From CAADGV01 sp964495695 (GTDB lineage: Bacteria; Bacteroidota; Ignavibacteria; UBA10030; UBA6906), in contig CAZBWR010000007.1 in the NCBI GenBank assembly GCA_964495695.1, positions 1 through 64,000 on the forward strand: a DNA stretch of 64,000 bases, in the 5' to 3' direction. Shown here piece by piece: positions 34,593 through 44,234 of this stretch. A program made the position numbers and the translations under genes. Below the pieces are notes generated by a model. That model searched no databases, was not told where the DNA came from, and saw nothing but the letters and a program-made list of their open reading frames with translations. The stretch's first letter is position 1; every line of letters starts with the position of its first letter.

Positions 34593-35972
34593 ATGAGCGA
34601 ACACAATACAAACTCGGATGCTGACCGGCCCCGACGCAACCTGTACGAGGGTGTGCGGGGAACCGCCGTCAAGATCCTGAACCGCGTCGAACGGACTGAT
34701 GCCTATCTTGACAAACTGGTTGATGCAGAACTCCGTTCGGGGGAACTGCCGGATGTTGACAAAGGTCTTCTGACCGAACTCGTGCATGGTGTGTTGCGCT
34801 GGCAGAACAAGCTTGACTGGGTGTTGAACGGATTCTCTCACGGCAACTTTGCAAAATCCGACATCAATGTGAAGAACGCCCTCCGCGTTGGATTGTACCA
34901 GATTCTCTTTCTTGAGCGCATCCCGCATGCGGCGGCAGTGAACGAAGCAGTTGAGTTCATCAAACGCATACGGGGAGATAAACCCGCCGGCCTTGTCAAC
35001 GCCGTTCTTCGCAACATCATCAGAAACATCGAGGGCATTCGGTACCCCGATCCCGCCCAGGATAAGGTGCAGTACCTTTCTGTAATGGGCTCACATCCGC
35101 ATTGGATGGTGAAGCGATGGCACCAGCGTCTCGGGCCGGAAGAAACGGAAAAGCTCCTCCTCGCAAACAATGAGCGTCCGATGCTCTCCCTGCGAATCAA
35201 TAAGCTGAAAACAGAACCCGGCACATTCCTGCGACAGCTCGATCTGCAATCGATCCCGTATCAGGGTTCAAACCACATCGACTATTTCGTCAAGGTAAAG
35301 TCTTTTCCACGGATCGGACAGAACGAGATGTTTCGCAGCGGAATCTTCACAATCCAGGATGAAAGTGCAGCGCTTCCCTGTATCCTGCTTGGTCCGAAGC
35401 CGGGTGAACGTGTGCTTGACATGTGCGCAGCCCCCGGGGGCAAAACCACACACATCGCCGAACTGATGAAGAATGAGGGGGAAGTAATCGCCATCGATAA
35501 GTACGACATCAAACTCAGTTTTATCAAAGCGGCGTGCGAGCGGCTTGGGCTCAAGAATGTCAAGTTGCTTGTGGCAGATTCCTCTGTCATGGAACACGAG
35601 CAGGTCGACCGGGTGCTCGTGGATGCCCCTTGCTCAGGGCTTGGCGTGCTGACGAAGAAACCTGATTTGAAATGGAAGCGGGACGTAAGCGATGTCGTGA
35701 AACTTGCCAAGCTGCAGGGAGAGTTGTTGGACAACGGTGCCCGTTTCGTGAAGCCCGGCGGGGTGCTTGTCTACAGTACATGCACGACGGAACCCGAAGA
35801 GAATCAGGAGATAGTCAAGAGTTTTCTTGCAAGGCATCCTGAGTTCCGACTCGAAAATGCAGGGGATTTTGTCAGCCATGCTGTTGTCAACCAGGAAGGA
35901 TTTGTCGAAACATTCCCTCACAAACATGGGATGGATGGATCATTCGCTGCGCGCATGGTCAGAAACGCTTAA
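34593..35972 (+). CDS. rsmB: 16S rRNA m5C967 methyltransferase RsmB
   Basis: This 459-residue protein has an N-terminal NusB-like RNA-binding domain (about 20-160, YLDKLVDAELRSGELPDVDKGL split as YLDKLVDAEL and ELVHGVLRWQNKLDW). The RNA m5C methyltransferase domain has the SAM loop DMCAAPGGKTTHIAEL and two catalytic cysteines, in DAPCSGLGVL and STCTTEPEENQ. It methylates C967 of 16S rRNA in well-studied bacteria. A GTG immediately before the chosen ATG is also in frame. The upstream 140 bases hold no clear promoter. Confidence 0.93.
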   Translation: MSEHNTNSDADRPRRNLYEGVRGTAVKILNRVERTDAYLDKLVDAELRSGELPDVDKGLLTELVHGVLRWQNKLDWVLNGFSHGNFAKSDINVKNALRVGLYQILFLERIPHAAAVNEAVEFIKRIRGDKPAGLVNAVLRNIIRNIEGIRYPDPAQDKVQYLSVMGSHPHWMVKRWHQRLGPEETEKLLLANNERPMLSLRINKLKTEPGTFLRQLDLQSIPYQGSNHIDYFVKVKSFPRIGQNEMFRSGIFTIQDESAALPCILLGPKPGERVLDMCAAPGGKTTHIAELMKNEGEVIAIDKYDIKLSFIKAACERLGLKNVKLLVADSSVMEHEQVDRVLVDAPCSGLGVLTKKPDLKWKRDVSDVVKLAKLQGELLDNGARFVKPGGVLVYSTCTTEPEENQEIVKSFLARHPEFRLENAGDFVSHAVVNQEGFVETFPHKHGMDGSFAARMVRNA

Positions 35973-35996
35973 CACTCACAGTATCCGGAGATTCCT

Positions 35997-37214
35997 ATGG
36001 CAGATGTTCTTGAACTGGTGCGAAGAGAGTTGCAGCAACTCGAAGAGTCCAATACCTATAAGTACGAGGTTCCCCTTCAGGGGCCGCAAGACGGCGTTGT
36101 TCGGGTGAAGGGAAAGAAAGTTGTGATGCTTGCTTCGAACAACTATGCGGGTTTTTCAAACCACCCTGCGGTGCGCAAAGCGGCGATCAGCGGGATCAAA
36201 AAGTACGGGTACGGCGTCGCATCTGTGCGTTTCATTTGCGGGACTCAGGACATTCACTTCAACCTTGAAAAGAAGATCTCAAAATTCCTCGGAACGGAAG
36301 ATACGATTCTCTTCTCATCCTGCTGGGCGGCGAATGAAGCATTCTTCGCATCATTGACCAACGAAAAACTGGGATTCGATTCGTACAAGGACGTGATCTA
36401 CTCCGACCGGTTGAATCATGCCAGCATCATTGACGGTCAGCGGCTCTGCAAATCTGAAACAACGGAGAAAAAGATCTACAAACACAACGACATGGGCGAT
36501 CTCGTCCGGATGCTTGAGGAGGATAAGAACACTGACTACCGCCTGCGCATAATTGCAACGGATGGCGTGTTCAGCATGGAGGGTGAGCTTGCGCCGCTGG
36601 ACGAGTTGGTCGAAATTGCGACAAAATACCGTGCAATACTCTTTGTTGACGATTCGCATGCAGTGGGAGTTATCGGCAAGACCGGCAGGGGAACACCCGA
36701 GGCCAAGGGTGTTCACGGGAAGATTGATGTATTGACTGGAACGCTCGGCAAAGCAATTGGCGGAGCGGCGGGCGGGTATATCAGCGGCAAGAAAGAGCTG
36801 ATTGCATTCATGCGGCAAAAGGCACGGACGTATATCTTTTCCAATTCTCTGCCCGCCCCGATTGTTTTCGGCGCAAGTGCCGCGTTCGACCTGCTGATGA
36901 AGGACAAATCGACCATGAAGAAGCTTCACAAAAACACAGCTTACTTCAGAAAAGAGATCGTGGGCCTTGGTTACACGATCATCGAAGGGGAACATCCGAT
37001 TGTTCCCATTATGCTGGGTGAGGCTTCCATTGCCCAGGAAATGAGCAAAGCCTTGCTGAAGGAGGGGGTCTATATCAAGGGACTTTGGTTTCCGGTGGTG
37101 CCGAGAGGAGAGGCCAGGCTCAGGGCGCAGATCTCGGCAGCGCTTTCCAGGAAGGATATCGACAGGGCCCTTGCAGCCTTCGAAAAAGTCGGCAAAAAGA
37201 TGAACGTGATTTGA
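35997..37214 (+). CDS. kbl: Glycine C-acetyltransferase-like PLP enzyme (KBL/AONS family)
   Basis: This 405-residue alpha-oxoamine synthase condenses an amino acid with an acyl-CoA. The PLP lysine is Lys252 (TGTLGKAIGGAAGG), with DDSHAVG at 218-224 and the N-terminal ASNNYAGFSNHP. Pattern and length fit 2-amino-3-ketobutyrate CoA ligase, which cleaves 2-amino-3-oxobutyrate to glycine and acetyl-CoA. The usual partner, threonine 3-dehydrogenase (tdh), is not adjacent. BioF- or serine palmitoyltransferase-like activity cannot be excluded. Confidence 0.85.
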   Translation: MADVLELVRRELQQLEESNTYKYEVPLQGPQDGVVRVKGKKVVMLASNNYAGFSNHPAVRKAAISGIKKYGYGVASVRFICGTQDIHFNLEKKISKFLGTEDTILFSSCWAANEAFFASLTNEKLGFDSYKDVIYSDRLNHASIIDGQRLCKSETTEKKIYKHNDMGDLVRMLEEDKNTDYRLRIIATDGVFSMEGELAPLDELVEIATKYRAILFVDDSHAVGVIGKTGRGTPEAKGVHGKIDVLTGTLGKAIGGAAGGYISGKKELIAFMRQKARTYIFSNSLPAPIVFGASAAFDLLMKDKSTMKKLHKNTAYFRKEIVGLGYTIIEGEHPIVPIMLGEASIAQEMSKALLKEGVYIKGLWFPVVPRGEARLRAQISAALSRKDIDRALAAFEKVGKKMNVI

Positions 37215-37274
37215 CTCCGTTGCGTTATTGTATGACGTAAAGGAGAAATAACAGGTGTGTAACAGAGGAGTATA

Positions 37275-38363
37275 ATGAAGCAACTAACTGAACAGAACAT
37301 TCTCGAATCGCTCAAAGTAGTGAAAGACCCTGATCTGCACAGGGATATCGTTTCGTTGAATTTTGTCAAGAATGTCACGATTAAGGGCAAGAACGTCAGC
37401 TTCGATATCGAGCTGACGACCCCTGCATGTCCCGTCCGCGACGAACTGAAGATGCAGGCAGAAAAGGCCGTGCGCAGCAACTTTGACGTGTCGGATGTGA
37501 CGATAACAATGACATCAAACGTCACGAGACACGAGAACAAACAAAAAGAGTCTGTACTTCCCGGTGTCAGGAACACTATTGCCGTCGCATCGGGGAAAGG
37601 CGGTGTCGGCAAATCGACTATTGCGGTGAATTTGGCCGTTGCGCTAGCGAAAGACGGTGCCAAAGTCGGTCTTGTGGACGCTGACGTGTATGGCCCGAGT
37701 ATCCCGTTGATGATGGGCTTGAATGGAAGGCCGCAGGTGAAGGGAAACCGGCTTCAGCCGATGGAAAATTACGGTGTGAAGGTGATGTCGATCGGATTCC
37801 TTGTCGACCCGATGCAGGCCGTAATTTGGCGCGGACCCATGGCCAGCGGAGCTGTGAAGCAATTCATGTCCGATGTAGATTGGGGCGAGCTGGATTATCT
37901 GGTATTCGATCTTCCGCCAGGAACAGGCGATATTCAATTAACGCTTGTGCAAACAATCCCTCTGACGGGAGCTGTCATTGTTACGACGCCGCAGGATATT
38001 TCCCTCGCCGATGCCCGTAAGGGGTTCGTCATGTTCCAAAAGGTGAATGTTCCTGTTCTCGGCATCATTGAGAACATGAGTTACTATATCTGCTCGCATT
38101 GTGGAGAGCGTGAAGAGATATTCGATCACGGCGGTGGAAAGCGTGCTGCCGAAGAACTGGGCGTTCCCTTCCTTGGAGATATTCCGATCTATACATCAAT
38201 ACGTGTTGGCGGCGACAAAGGGAGACCGGTTGTAATCGATGAGAACCAGGAGGTTCAAGGAAACATAGTCCGGCAGATTGCGCGGAGCCTTGCAGCCCAG
38301 GTGAGTATCCGGAATTCACAACAGGCCGAATCACCCGCTATTGATATTCAACTGATGCAGTAA
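37275..38363 (+). CDS. mrp: Mrp/ApbC-family iron-sulfur carrier ATPase
   Basis: This 362-residue P-loop protein helps deliver Fe-S clusters. An N-terminal MIP18/DUF59 domain (about 1-85) is followed by the deviant Walker A GKGGVGKST (108-116), DADVYGPSIP, and the cluster-bridging CSHC (Cys273, Cys276). AGAGGAG precedes the ATG. It is followed after 20 bases by a NifU-type scaffold gene, which supports an Fe-S cluster function. Confidence 0.95.
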   Translation: MKQLTEQNILESLKVVKDPDLHRDIVSLNFVKNVTIKGKNVSFDIELTTPACPVRDELKMQAEKAVRSNFDVSDVTITMTSNVTRHENKQKESVLPGVRNTIAVASGKGGVGKSTIAVNLAVALAKDGAKVGLVDADVYGPSIPLMMGLNGRPQVKGNRLQPMENYGVKVMSIGFLVDPMQAVIWRGPMASGAVKQFMSDVDWGELDYLVFDLPPGTGDIQLTLVQTIPLTGAVIVTTPQDISLADARKGFVMFQKVNVPVLGIIENMSYYICSHCGEREEIFDHGGGKRAAEELGVPFLGDIPIYTSIRVGGDKGRPVVIDENQEVQGNIVRQIARSLAAQVSIRNSQQAESPAIDIQLMQ

Positions 38364-38383
38364 ACTCTACAGTCGCTTCACAC

Positions 38384-38620
38384 ATGAGTATCGAAGAACG
38401 GATAGAATCAGCATTGGAAATGTGCCGTCCCTACCTGCATGCGGATGGAGGGGACGTAAAGTTTCTCCGTTTCAAGTCTGAATCGGGCGTTGTGGAGCTG
38501 AAATGGGAGGGAACTTGCCTGATTTGTCCGATGTCAATCTTGACGCTTCGCGCCGGCATTGAGCGCGCCGTAATGAATGCAGTGCCGGAAGTAAAGAGAG
38601 TGGAGGCGGTAAGCGTTTAG
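38384..38620 (+). CDS. NifU C-terminal-domain (Nfu) Fe-S scaffold
   Basis: This 78-residue Nfu protein has YLHADGGDVKFL and the cluster-binding C-x-x-C (Cys45, Cys48 in CLICPMS). It is likely co-transcribed with mrp. Its stop codon overlaps the stop of the opposing ftsE-like gene by four bases, leaving no room for a terminator. Confidence 0.94.
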   Translation: MSIEERIESALEMCRPYLHADGGDVKFLRFKSESGVVELKWEGTCLICPMSILTLRAGIERAVMNAVPEVKRVEAVSV

Positions 38621-39279
38621 AACCCCTGAATCTCTCTTACCCGTCCATCCCGGATCTCAAGGACACGGGCGTTGACCTTCTTAACCAACTCGTGGTTATG
38701 CGTCGCCATCACCACCGCTGTTCCCCTCATGTTGATTCCCTTCAGCAACTGCAGAATATCCAATGATGTTGCCGGATCGAGGTTTCCCGTCGGTTCATCG
38801 GCAAGCAGGAATAGCGGGTCGTTTACCAAAGCTCTTGCGATCACGACGCGCTGTTGCTCGCCGCCGGAGAGTTCGTGCGCCATTTTGTTGCGTTGGTGGC
38901 TGAGTCCAACATCGGCCAGCGCACGAAGGACACTCTTTTTGATATCCTTTCTCGGGGTTCCGGTAACGTGCAGAGTAAAAGCCACATTTTCATATACACT
39001 GCGGTCTTCCAGCAATCTGAAATCCTGGAACACGATCCCAAGGGCTCGCCGGAGATACGGCTTATCACGGTTCTGGATAGTCTCGGAATTGTATTTTCCG
39101 ACAATGACGTTGCCGCGTAAGGGCATCAGGTCCATATAGATAAGTCTGAGCAGAGTGCTTTTGCCGCTCCCGGTTTGTCCGACAAGAAAGACAAACTCTC
39201 CCGGATTGATTTGCAGTGACACGCCATCAAGGACACTATGCCCATTGAACGAAGCAGTGACATTGTTCATCTGAATCAT
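38617..39279 (-). CDS. ftsE: FtsE-like ABC transporter ATPase
   Basis: This 220-residue ATPase has Walker A GQTGSGKST (34-42), signature LSGGEQQRVVIARAL, Walker B LFLLADEPTGNLDP and the switch histidine in MATHNHELV. It matches FtsE, which with FtsX controls cell-wall hydrolases at division. No ftsX follows, as the gene ends against nifU. The start overlaps the pdxA stop by four bases. A different membrane partner, or LolD-type function, is possible. Confidence 0.85.
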   Translation of the reverse strand: MIQMNNVTASFNGHSVLDGVSLQINPGEFVFLVGQTGSGKSTLLRLIYMDLMPLRGNVIVGKYNSETIQNRDKPYLRRALGIVFQDFRLLEDRSVYENVAFTLHVTGTPRKDIKKSVLRALADVGLSHQRNKMAHELSGGEQQRVVIARALVNDPLFLLADEPTGNLDPATSLDILQLLKGINMRGTAVVMATHNHELVKKVNARVLEIRDGRVREIQGF

Positions 39280-40277
39280 GGTAAACCCCCTCGATTCCTT
39301 CTTCGATTCCTGGCGACAGCGGTGGCGAGTGCGATTGCCTCAATCATGCTGCCCGGATCCGCTATCCCTTTTCCGGCAATATCAAACCCTGTCCCGTGAT
39401 CGGGAGATGTGCGGACAATCTTTAGACCGGCTGTGATGTTTACTGCCCTGCCGAATGAGGACATCTTCAGCGGGATAAGCCCTTGATCATGATACATTGC
39501 AATGACCGCATCATGAGACCCCGGTGAATAGCGCGCAAAAAAAGCATCAGCGGGAAAGGGTCCGGCGACACGAACGCCGTCGTCGCGGAGGGATCTGAGA
39601 GCCGGTTCGATCATGCTCTTTTCCTCCGTTCCGATGTCTCCGTTCTCCCCTGCATGAGGATTGAGTGCGAGGACGGCAAGTCTCGGTTTTTTGATCCGCC
39701 AATCTCTAACAAGCGCCTCAGCAAAAATGTTGATTTTCTCTTTGACAAGCTTTCGAGTTACCAAGCCGGCCACCTTGGCAATCGGGACATGTATTGTCAC
39801 TAATCCTACCCGCAGCGTTTTCGAAGCAAGCATCATGGCGCTTCGACGTGATCCACTAAGATGCTGGACCATTTCCGTCTGGCCCGGGTAGTTGTATCCT
39901 GCGAGATGCAACGCCTTTTTCGAAACCGGCGCAGTTACAACGGCCTCGACTTCGCCTTCAACCGCCATCTGTACAGCTCGAATAACAGCAAGTCCGGCTG
40001 CCCGGCCGGCACCCTTTGCAAGCTTCCCGGGGTGTATGTCCCGGGGCGACACTTCCGAGGAGGAGATGTACGAAATTCCACTGTAATCAGTGGTAAACTC
40101 ACGCACCGTAAGTCTCGAGCCTAGATGTTTGGTGTAATACTCCAGAACCTGCTTCGGTCCCACAATGACCGGATTGCAGATCGTCCGGATCGACCGCCGC
40201 TGCAGACATTTCAGCACAACCTCTGGCCCGATGCCGTTGTAGTCACCGAGTGTTATGGCGATGACCGGTTTCTTCAT
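39276..40277 (-). CDS. pdxA: 4-hydroxythreonine-4-phosphate dehydrogenase PdxA
   Basis: This enzyme of DXP-dependent pyridoxal phosphate synthesis oxidises 4-phosphohydroxy-L-threonine. Seen are ITLGDYNGIGPEVVLK at the N-terminus, the metal histidines of GQTEMVQHLSG, ALNPHAGENGDIG and MYHDQGLIPLK, and FRTSPDHGT-like IVRTSPDHGTGFDIAG. The start is ATG 40277 (333 residues), six bases after the stop of the GWxTD gene; the open frame upstream lies within that gene. It is followed by ftsE with a four-base overlap. Confidence 0.95.
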   Translation of the reverse strand: MKKPVIAITLGDYNGIGPEVVLKCLQRRSIRTICNPVIVGPKQVLEYYTKHLGSRLTVREFTTDYSGISYISSSEVSPRDIHPGKLAKGAGRAAGLAVIRAVQMAVEGEVEAVVTAPVSKKALHLAGYNYPGQTEMVQHLSGSRRSAMMLASKTLRVGLVTIHVPIAKVAGLVTRKLVKEKINIFAEALVRDWRIKKPRLAVLALNPHAGENGDIGTEEKSMIEPALRSLRDDGVRVAGPFPADAFFARYSPGSHDAVIAMYHDQGLIPLKMSSFGRAVNITAGLKIVRTSPDHGTGFDIAGKGIADPGSMIEAIALATAVARNRRRNRGGLP

Positions 40278-40282
40278 TGTAC

Positions 40283-41641
40283 TCACAGATTCTGCGTGGC
40301 AACAAGCGTATAGTTGCCGGACTTTGACTGGTCGGCGAACACGAAACGCCTTCCTTGTCTTTCGTACACCCAAATCTCCAACAGCCCTCCGTTCGGATCG
40401 AGCCGACGCTCGGTGCTGGTGGGCGGGCCGTGAAGGATGTAAATCCGGCCCCGGTCGACTCTGAAGCCATCGCCTCCCCGGATTGAGCTGAAGGTTCTCA
40501 TTGTGTAATCAACACGCCGGTAGTATTCCGCCATCACCTCATTGTATTCGGTTTCGGGGGTTCGGTCTTTCACACGCCAGAAGTTCTCAAGGTTGCGTAA
40601 CCGCGAATCCCGCGAGCCGCTTTTGAGTGAATCCAGTTCCTCGGGACGCGTGATATGCCGGAGTGCGTCAAGTGCAAGGTCGATATCCCGCAACGACGCC
40701 GGCATATCAGGCCATATCATATTGAAAGAATGCTTGAGCGTTGTTCTCAAAACATCCTGCTCGATCTTTACATCTATCGAAAAGGGGCGAAGGGGTAGTA
40801 GCTCCATTTTGAGCGGGATGATGAGTCCTCCAACCGTTGTCACCGGTCCGGACTGCAATTTATATGTCGTGGATTCGAAATCACCTTCCCGGACGGGGTA
40901 CGGCTGTTCCAACGATGACAATTCCAGAGTGTCGGATTGAGCCTGTTTGGCGTCTCTCTGGAGGAACGGCTGTGTCGATACAGTGTAGATGACTTTGAAA
41001 GGCTCACTCGTCATCGTGGAAGAAGACAGCGGAACGAAGAGATATCCTTTTCCTCCGAAGATCATGTTCCCACCAAAGTTCACAAGTGTGATCAGGTTGC
41101 TATCCTGCTTCGGTGGTTCTATGAAGACAGCCGGGCCTGCATGCAGATCCGGCCCTGACGGAAGTTCTGCGTCGATTTTCTTGTTGCGATTGAGGAAGCG
41201 CCGTTTAGACTCAAGGTCAATTACCTCAAGGACGAGTGTGTATTGGCCCGGAGGAATCGTGAACGTAGCGAGTCCTTCGCGCCAGAGTTTCTGTTCGGGG
41301 GAGGTCTCAGTCGATTGCTCGCCGATTTCAAAGCGGTGAGTATCACGGACCTTTGAAACGCCTTTGGCGTCCAGAAGATCAAGATACACCTCGCCGCGTC
41401 GGACGAAAGGAAACGGAGAAGTTCTGTCTTCATTTCGGACAGCAACGAAGAAATGCCTGTCGATGCGGTAGGGGATATCGATGCGGCAGAAGGCTGAATC
41501 CTGTGCCGGAAATATCAACGTTTCAAAGAATATGAACTGCGCATCTTCAGGGGGCGGCGCAATTTGGGCGGGTCCGGTCGGCTGCTGTGCAGATGCCGTC
41601 GCTGCAAAAATCACAATCAATAAAAAAAGTATTGTACGCAT
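40283..41641 (-). CDS. Exported GWxTD-domain protein
   Basis: This 452-residue protein has a signal peptide (MRTILFLLIVIFAATASAQ). A beta-rich N-terminal domain of about 280 residues precedes the GWxTD-type C-terminal domain, recognised by the pattern FWRVKDRTPETEYNEVMAEYY, then YYRRVDYTMRTF, GFRVDRGRIYILHGPP and EIWVYERQGRRFVF. GWxTD domains are common in Bacteroidota and related phyla, and their role is unknown. Flanked by pepA and pdxA in one operon, it is probably periplasmic or surface-exposed. Confidence 0.82.
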   Translation of the reverse strand: MRTILFLLIVIFAATASAQQPTGPAQIAPPPEDAQFIFFETLIFPAQDSAFCRIDIPYRIDRHFFVAVRNEDRTSPFPFVRRGEVYLDLLDAKGVSKVRDTHRFEIGEQSTETSPEQKLWREGLATFTIPPGQYTLVLEVIDLESKRRFLNRNKKIDAELPSGPDLHAGPAVFIEPPKQDSNLITLVNFGGNMIFGGKGYLFVPLSSSTMTSEPFKVIYTVSTQPFLQRDAKQAQSDTLELSSLEQPYPVREGDFESTTYKLQSGPVTTVGGLIIPLKMELLPLRPFSIDVKIEQDVLRTTLKHSFNMIWPDMPASLRDIDLALDALRHITRPEELDSLKSGSRDSRLRNLENFWRVKDRTPETEYNEVMAEYYRRVDYTMRTFSSIRGGDGFRVDRGRIYILHGPPTSTERRLDPNGGLLEIWVYERQGRRFVFADQSKSGNYTLVATQNL

Positions 41642-41653
41642 ATCTCCTCCTCC

Positions 41654-43183
41654 TTAGTTCCTTCCCTTGGTATTATCTGCACTCCAGTTTTCCAATGCAT
41701 CAACAAGCAGACGAACGCCGACTCCGCTTGCCCCGCGGGGGATGTAGTCCAGCGATTCACTCAATGTGGCTGTCCCAGCAATATCAAGATGCACCCACGG
41801 ATAGTCTCCGATGAATTGCTTGAGAAAGAAGGCTGCCGTAATCGCTCCCGCTGGACGCCCTCCGGTGTTCTTAACATCGGCGATGTCACTTTTGTTCTGC
41901 TTTTCATACTCGTCAAACATCGGCAACTGCCAGACGCGTTCATACGTGCGCTCACCGGCCTTCGTTAGACGTTTCATCAGATTCTCGTCATTCCCCATCA
42001 TACCGGTTGCATAGTGGCCGAGTGCCACAAGAACATGGCCCGTGAGAGTTGCCAGATCGATCACCGCGGCAGGCTTGTATCTCGCGGCGTACGAGAGGGC
42101 GTCGGCTAGAATCAGCCGGCCTTCCGCATCCGTATTATCCACCTCCGATGTTTTGCCGTTTAGATGCGTTATCACATCACCGGGTTTCATTGCCGACCCG
42201 CCGAGGAGATTCTCGACTGCGGGAACCAACCCCACCACATGCAGCGGAAGATTCAACCTGGCAACAGCCGTCATCGTTGCGATCACAGCAGCGGCTCCGC
42301 TCATATCCATTTTCATCTCTCCCATACCCGCAGCCGGTTTTATGGAAATTCCCCCGGCATCAAAAGTAACGCCCTTTCCGACGAGAACCACAGTGGGAAC
42401 ACGTTTTTTTCCTGCATTATGTTCCATGACAATGAAGCGGGGGGGCTGGTCGCTGCCTTTGGCGACACCCAACACTCCGCCCATTTTGAGACGTCTTATC
42501 TGTTTCTCGTCAAAAATTGTAACGCGGAGCTTCGCTTTTCTGCCTGCCTCCTTTGCGTGGCGGGCAAGCGTGATTGGATAAATCTCGCTCGCAGGAGCGT
42601 TGGCAAGGTTACGGGCCAGGATTGTTGCGTCGCAAATGATCTGAGCGCGGCCTACTCCCGGCTTCAGTTGGGCAAGCCGTTTCTGATCGTCTGTGACAAA
42701 TGTGATCGATTTGACGCTTGAAGGTTTCTTGTTCTCACCGGTCAAATACTTGTCGAACTTGTACTGGCTAAGCACCGCTCCTTCTGAAAGGGCGCCTGCA
42801 ACCATGTCAAGGGGATAGCCGGTTTGCTGAACTGTGTCATCATCCGGGAGAATGATTGACAGTGACGAGCCTTTCAGTCCGTTTGCAGACTTCGCCGCTG
42901 TGGCAGCAACCCGCCTGAGACGTTCAAGCGTCACTGCGTTGAGTTTTCCAAGGCCAATAAGCACAAGCCGGATCTTCTTCTTGTTCGATGGAAACATTGT
43001 GAGCGTTTCCTGGAATTTTCCGGAGAACACACCGGCTTCAAGCGGCTCCTCGATTCCCTTGAAGGTATGCTTCAAAATGGAAATCTGATGAACGAACGTC
43101 TGCTTATCTTCGTTGACGAAGAACGCAGTGACGTCTGAAGTGATGGAAGCAAGCTTAGTGTGTTCAGCCTTAAGTTGAATCAT
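41654..43183 (-). CDS. pepA: Leucyl aminopeptidase (M17)
   Basis: This 509-residue cytosolic metallo-aminopeptidase of the M17 family has the signature NTDAEGRLILADAL. Metal ligands lie in VGKGVTFDAGGISIKP and MKMDMSGAAAV, and the catalytic lysine is in GISIKP. The PepA/cytosol aminopeptidase N-terminal domain spans about 1-160. It starts three bases after the nrnA stop. It releases N-terminal amino acids, and some family members also bind DNA. Confidence 0.95.
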   Translation of the reverse strand: MIQLKAEHTKLASITSDVTAFFVNEDKQTFVHQISILKHTFKGIEEPLEAGVFSGKFQETLTMFPSNKKKIRLVLIGLGKLNAVTLERLRRVAATAAKSANGLKGSSLSIILPDDDTVQQTGYPLDMVAGALSEGAVLSQYKFDKYLTGENKKPSSVKSITFVTDDQKRLAQLKPGVGRAQIICDATILARNLANAPASEIYPITLARHAKEAGRKAKLRVTIFDEKQIRRLKMGGVLGVAKGSDQPPRFIVMEHNAGKKRVPTVVLVGKGVTFDAGGISIKPAAGMGEMKMDMSGAAAVIATMTAVARLNLPLHVVGLVPAVENLLGGSAMKPGDVITHLNGKTSEVDNTDAEGRLILADALSYAARYKPAAVIDLATLTGHVLVALGHYATGMMGNDENLMKRLTKAGERTYERVWQLPMFDEYEKQNKSDIADVKNTGGRPAGAITAAFFLKQFIGDYPWVHLDIAGTATLSESLDYIPRGASGVGVRLLVDALENWSADNTKGRN

Positions 43184-43186
43184 GTG

Positions 43187-44176
43187 TTACCCCTTGAGTA
43201 CAAATTGTTTAGCGGCCTTGAGGACTTGCGGTTTGAGCTCGCTAAGTGATATGCCCCGTTGTCGCGCACCGGCTGCATTCTTGTGGCCTCCCCCTCCATA
43301 CATTGCGGCGAGTTCATTGATTGGAATATCTCCCTTTGAGCGAAAGCTCATCTTCATGCCGTCGGGCATTTCGAGAAAGAGAATTCCGGCAACGACGCCG
43401 GCAATACTCATCGGATACACTGTGAAGTTGTCAGTATCCTCTTCGGCAGTTCCAGTCCGTTCAAGACTCTCACGTGTAATAGTGATGTGTGCGAGCAGCC
43501 CGTTGTACTCAGTCTTGAGTGTTGCAAGCGCTTCGCCCAGCAATTGCACACGTCCGGCGGACCATTGTTCATATACTTCCTGGTAGATCCTGACGGGATC
43601 GGCGCCGCATTCGATCAAGTGTGCGACGATACGGTGAATTTCTGCATCCACGCGGGGATACCGGAATGATCCTGTGTCCGTCACGATTGCACAGTAAAGA
43701 GCCTGCGCTATAACGGGCGAGATGCCCTTGTCGATGTGCATGAGAAGACGATAAACAATTTCTCCCGTGGATGTCGCATCGTCATCAATCAAATAATGAG
43801 AGGCGAATGGCTGGGGGTTCAAATGATGGTCGATACACAGCTTGATGGCAGCGCTTTTCTGCAAGTGCGGCTCAAGCGATCGTACTCGGTCAGTCTGGTT
43901 TGTGTCAAGGACAATAATTACCTGAGCGCGTGCCAGAAGTCCGGCGTCTTCAGACTCGACAAACTGCTTGATGCGTTTCGACGGATCGAGAAATTGATAG
44001 AAGTAGGGGGTGGGGCTGTAGTTGAGGGTTGCGACCTGCTTGCCGTGACCGGCAAGCCACTCCGCCAGTGCGACTTCAGATCCAAGTCCATCACCATCCG
44101 GGCTGACGTGGGTTGTGAGAACGAACGAATGATGGTTCAGAAGAACGTCAGCTACTGCCTCGAGGGAATTGGACAT
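43187..44176 (-). CDS. nrnA: DHH/DHHA1 phosphoesterase, NrnA-type oligoribonuclease/pAp phosphatase
   Basis: This 329-residue protein has the DHH motif series: HVSPDGDGLGSEVAL, VLDTNQTDR, CIDHHLNPQ and AIVTDTGSFRYP. The C-terminal DHHA1 domain has GGGGHKNAAG. NrnA degrades short RNA or DNA oligonucleotides and dephosphorylates 3'-phosphoadenosine 5'-phosphate. It is the first gene of the operon running to ftsE. A terminator from korB lies just upstream. Confidence 0.94.
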   Translation of the reverse strand: MSNSLEAVADVLLNHHSFVLTTHVSPDGDGLGSEVALAEWLAGHGKQVATLNYSPTPYFYQFLDPSKRIKQFVESEDAGLLARAQVIIVLDTNQTDRVRSLEPHLQKSAAIKLCIDHHLNPQPFASHYLIDDDATSTGEIVYRLLMHIDKGISPVIAQALYCAIVTDTGSFRYPRVDAEIHRIVAHLIECGADPVRIYQEVYEQWSAGRVQLLGEALATLKTEYNGLLAHITITRESLERTGTAEEDTDNFTVYPMSIAGVVAGILFLEMPDGMKMSFRSKGDIPINELAAMYGGGGHKNAAGARQRGISLSELKPQVLKAAKQFVLKG

Positions 44177-44234
44177 TCGTTACTATGGGTCTTTTCGCAT
44201 GATTTTCAAAGAATATAACCAATGCAGGGACAAC

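Noticed and set aside
36351..37283. 310-codon open frame on the minus strand
   Set aside because: Antisense to the kbl-like gene, which has all its family motifs. The opposite frame is Cys/Arg/His rich without any recognisable domain.
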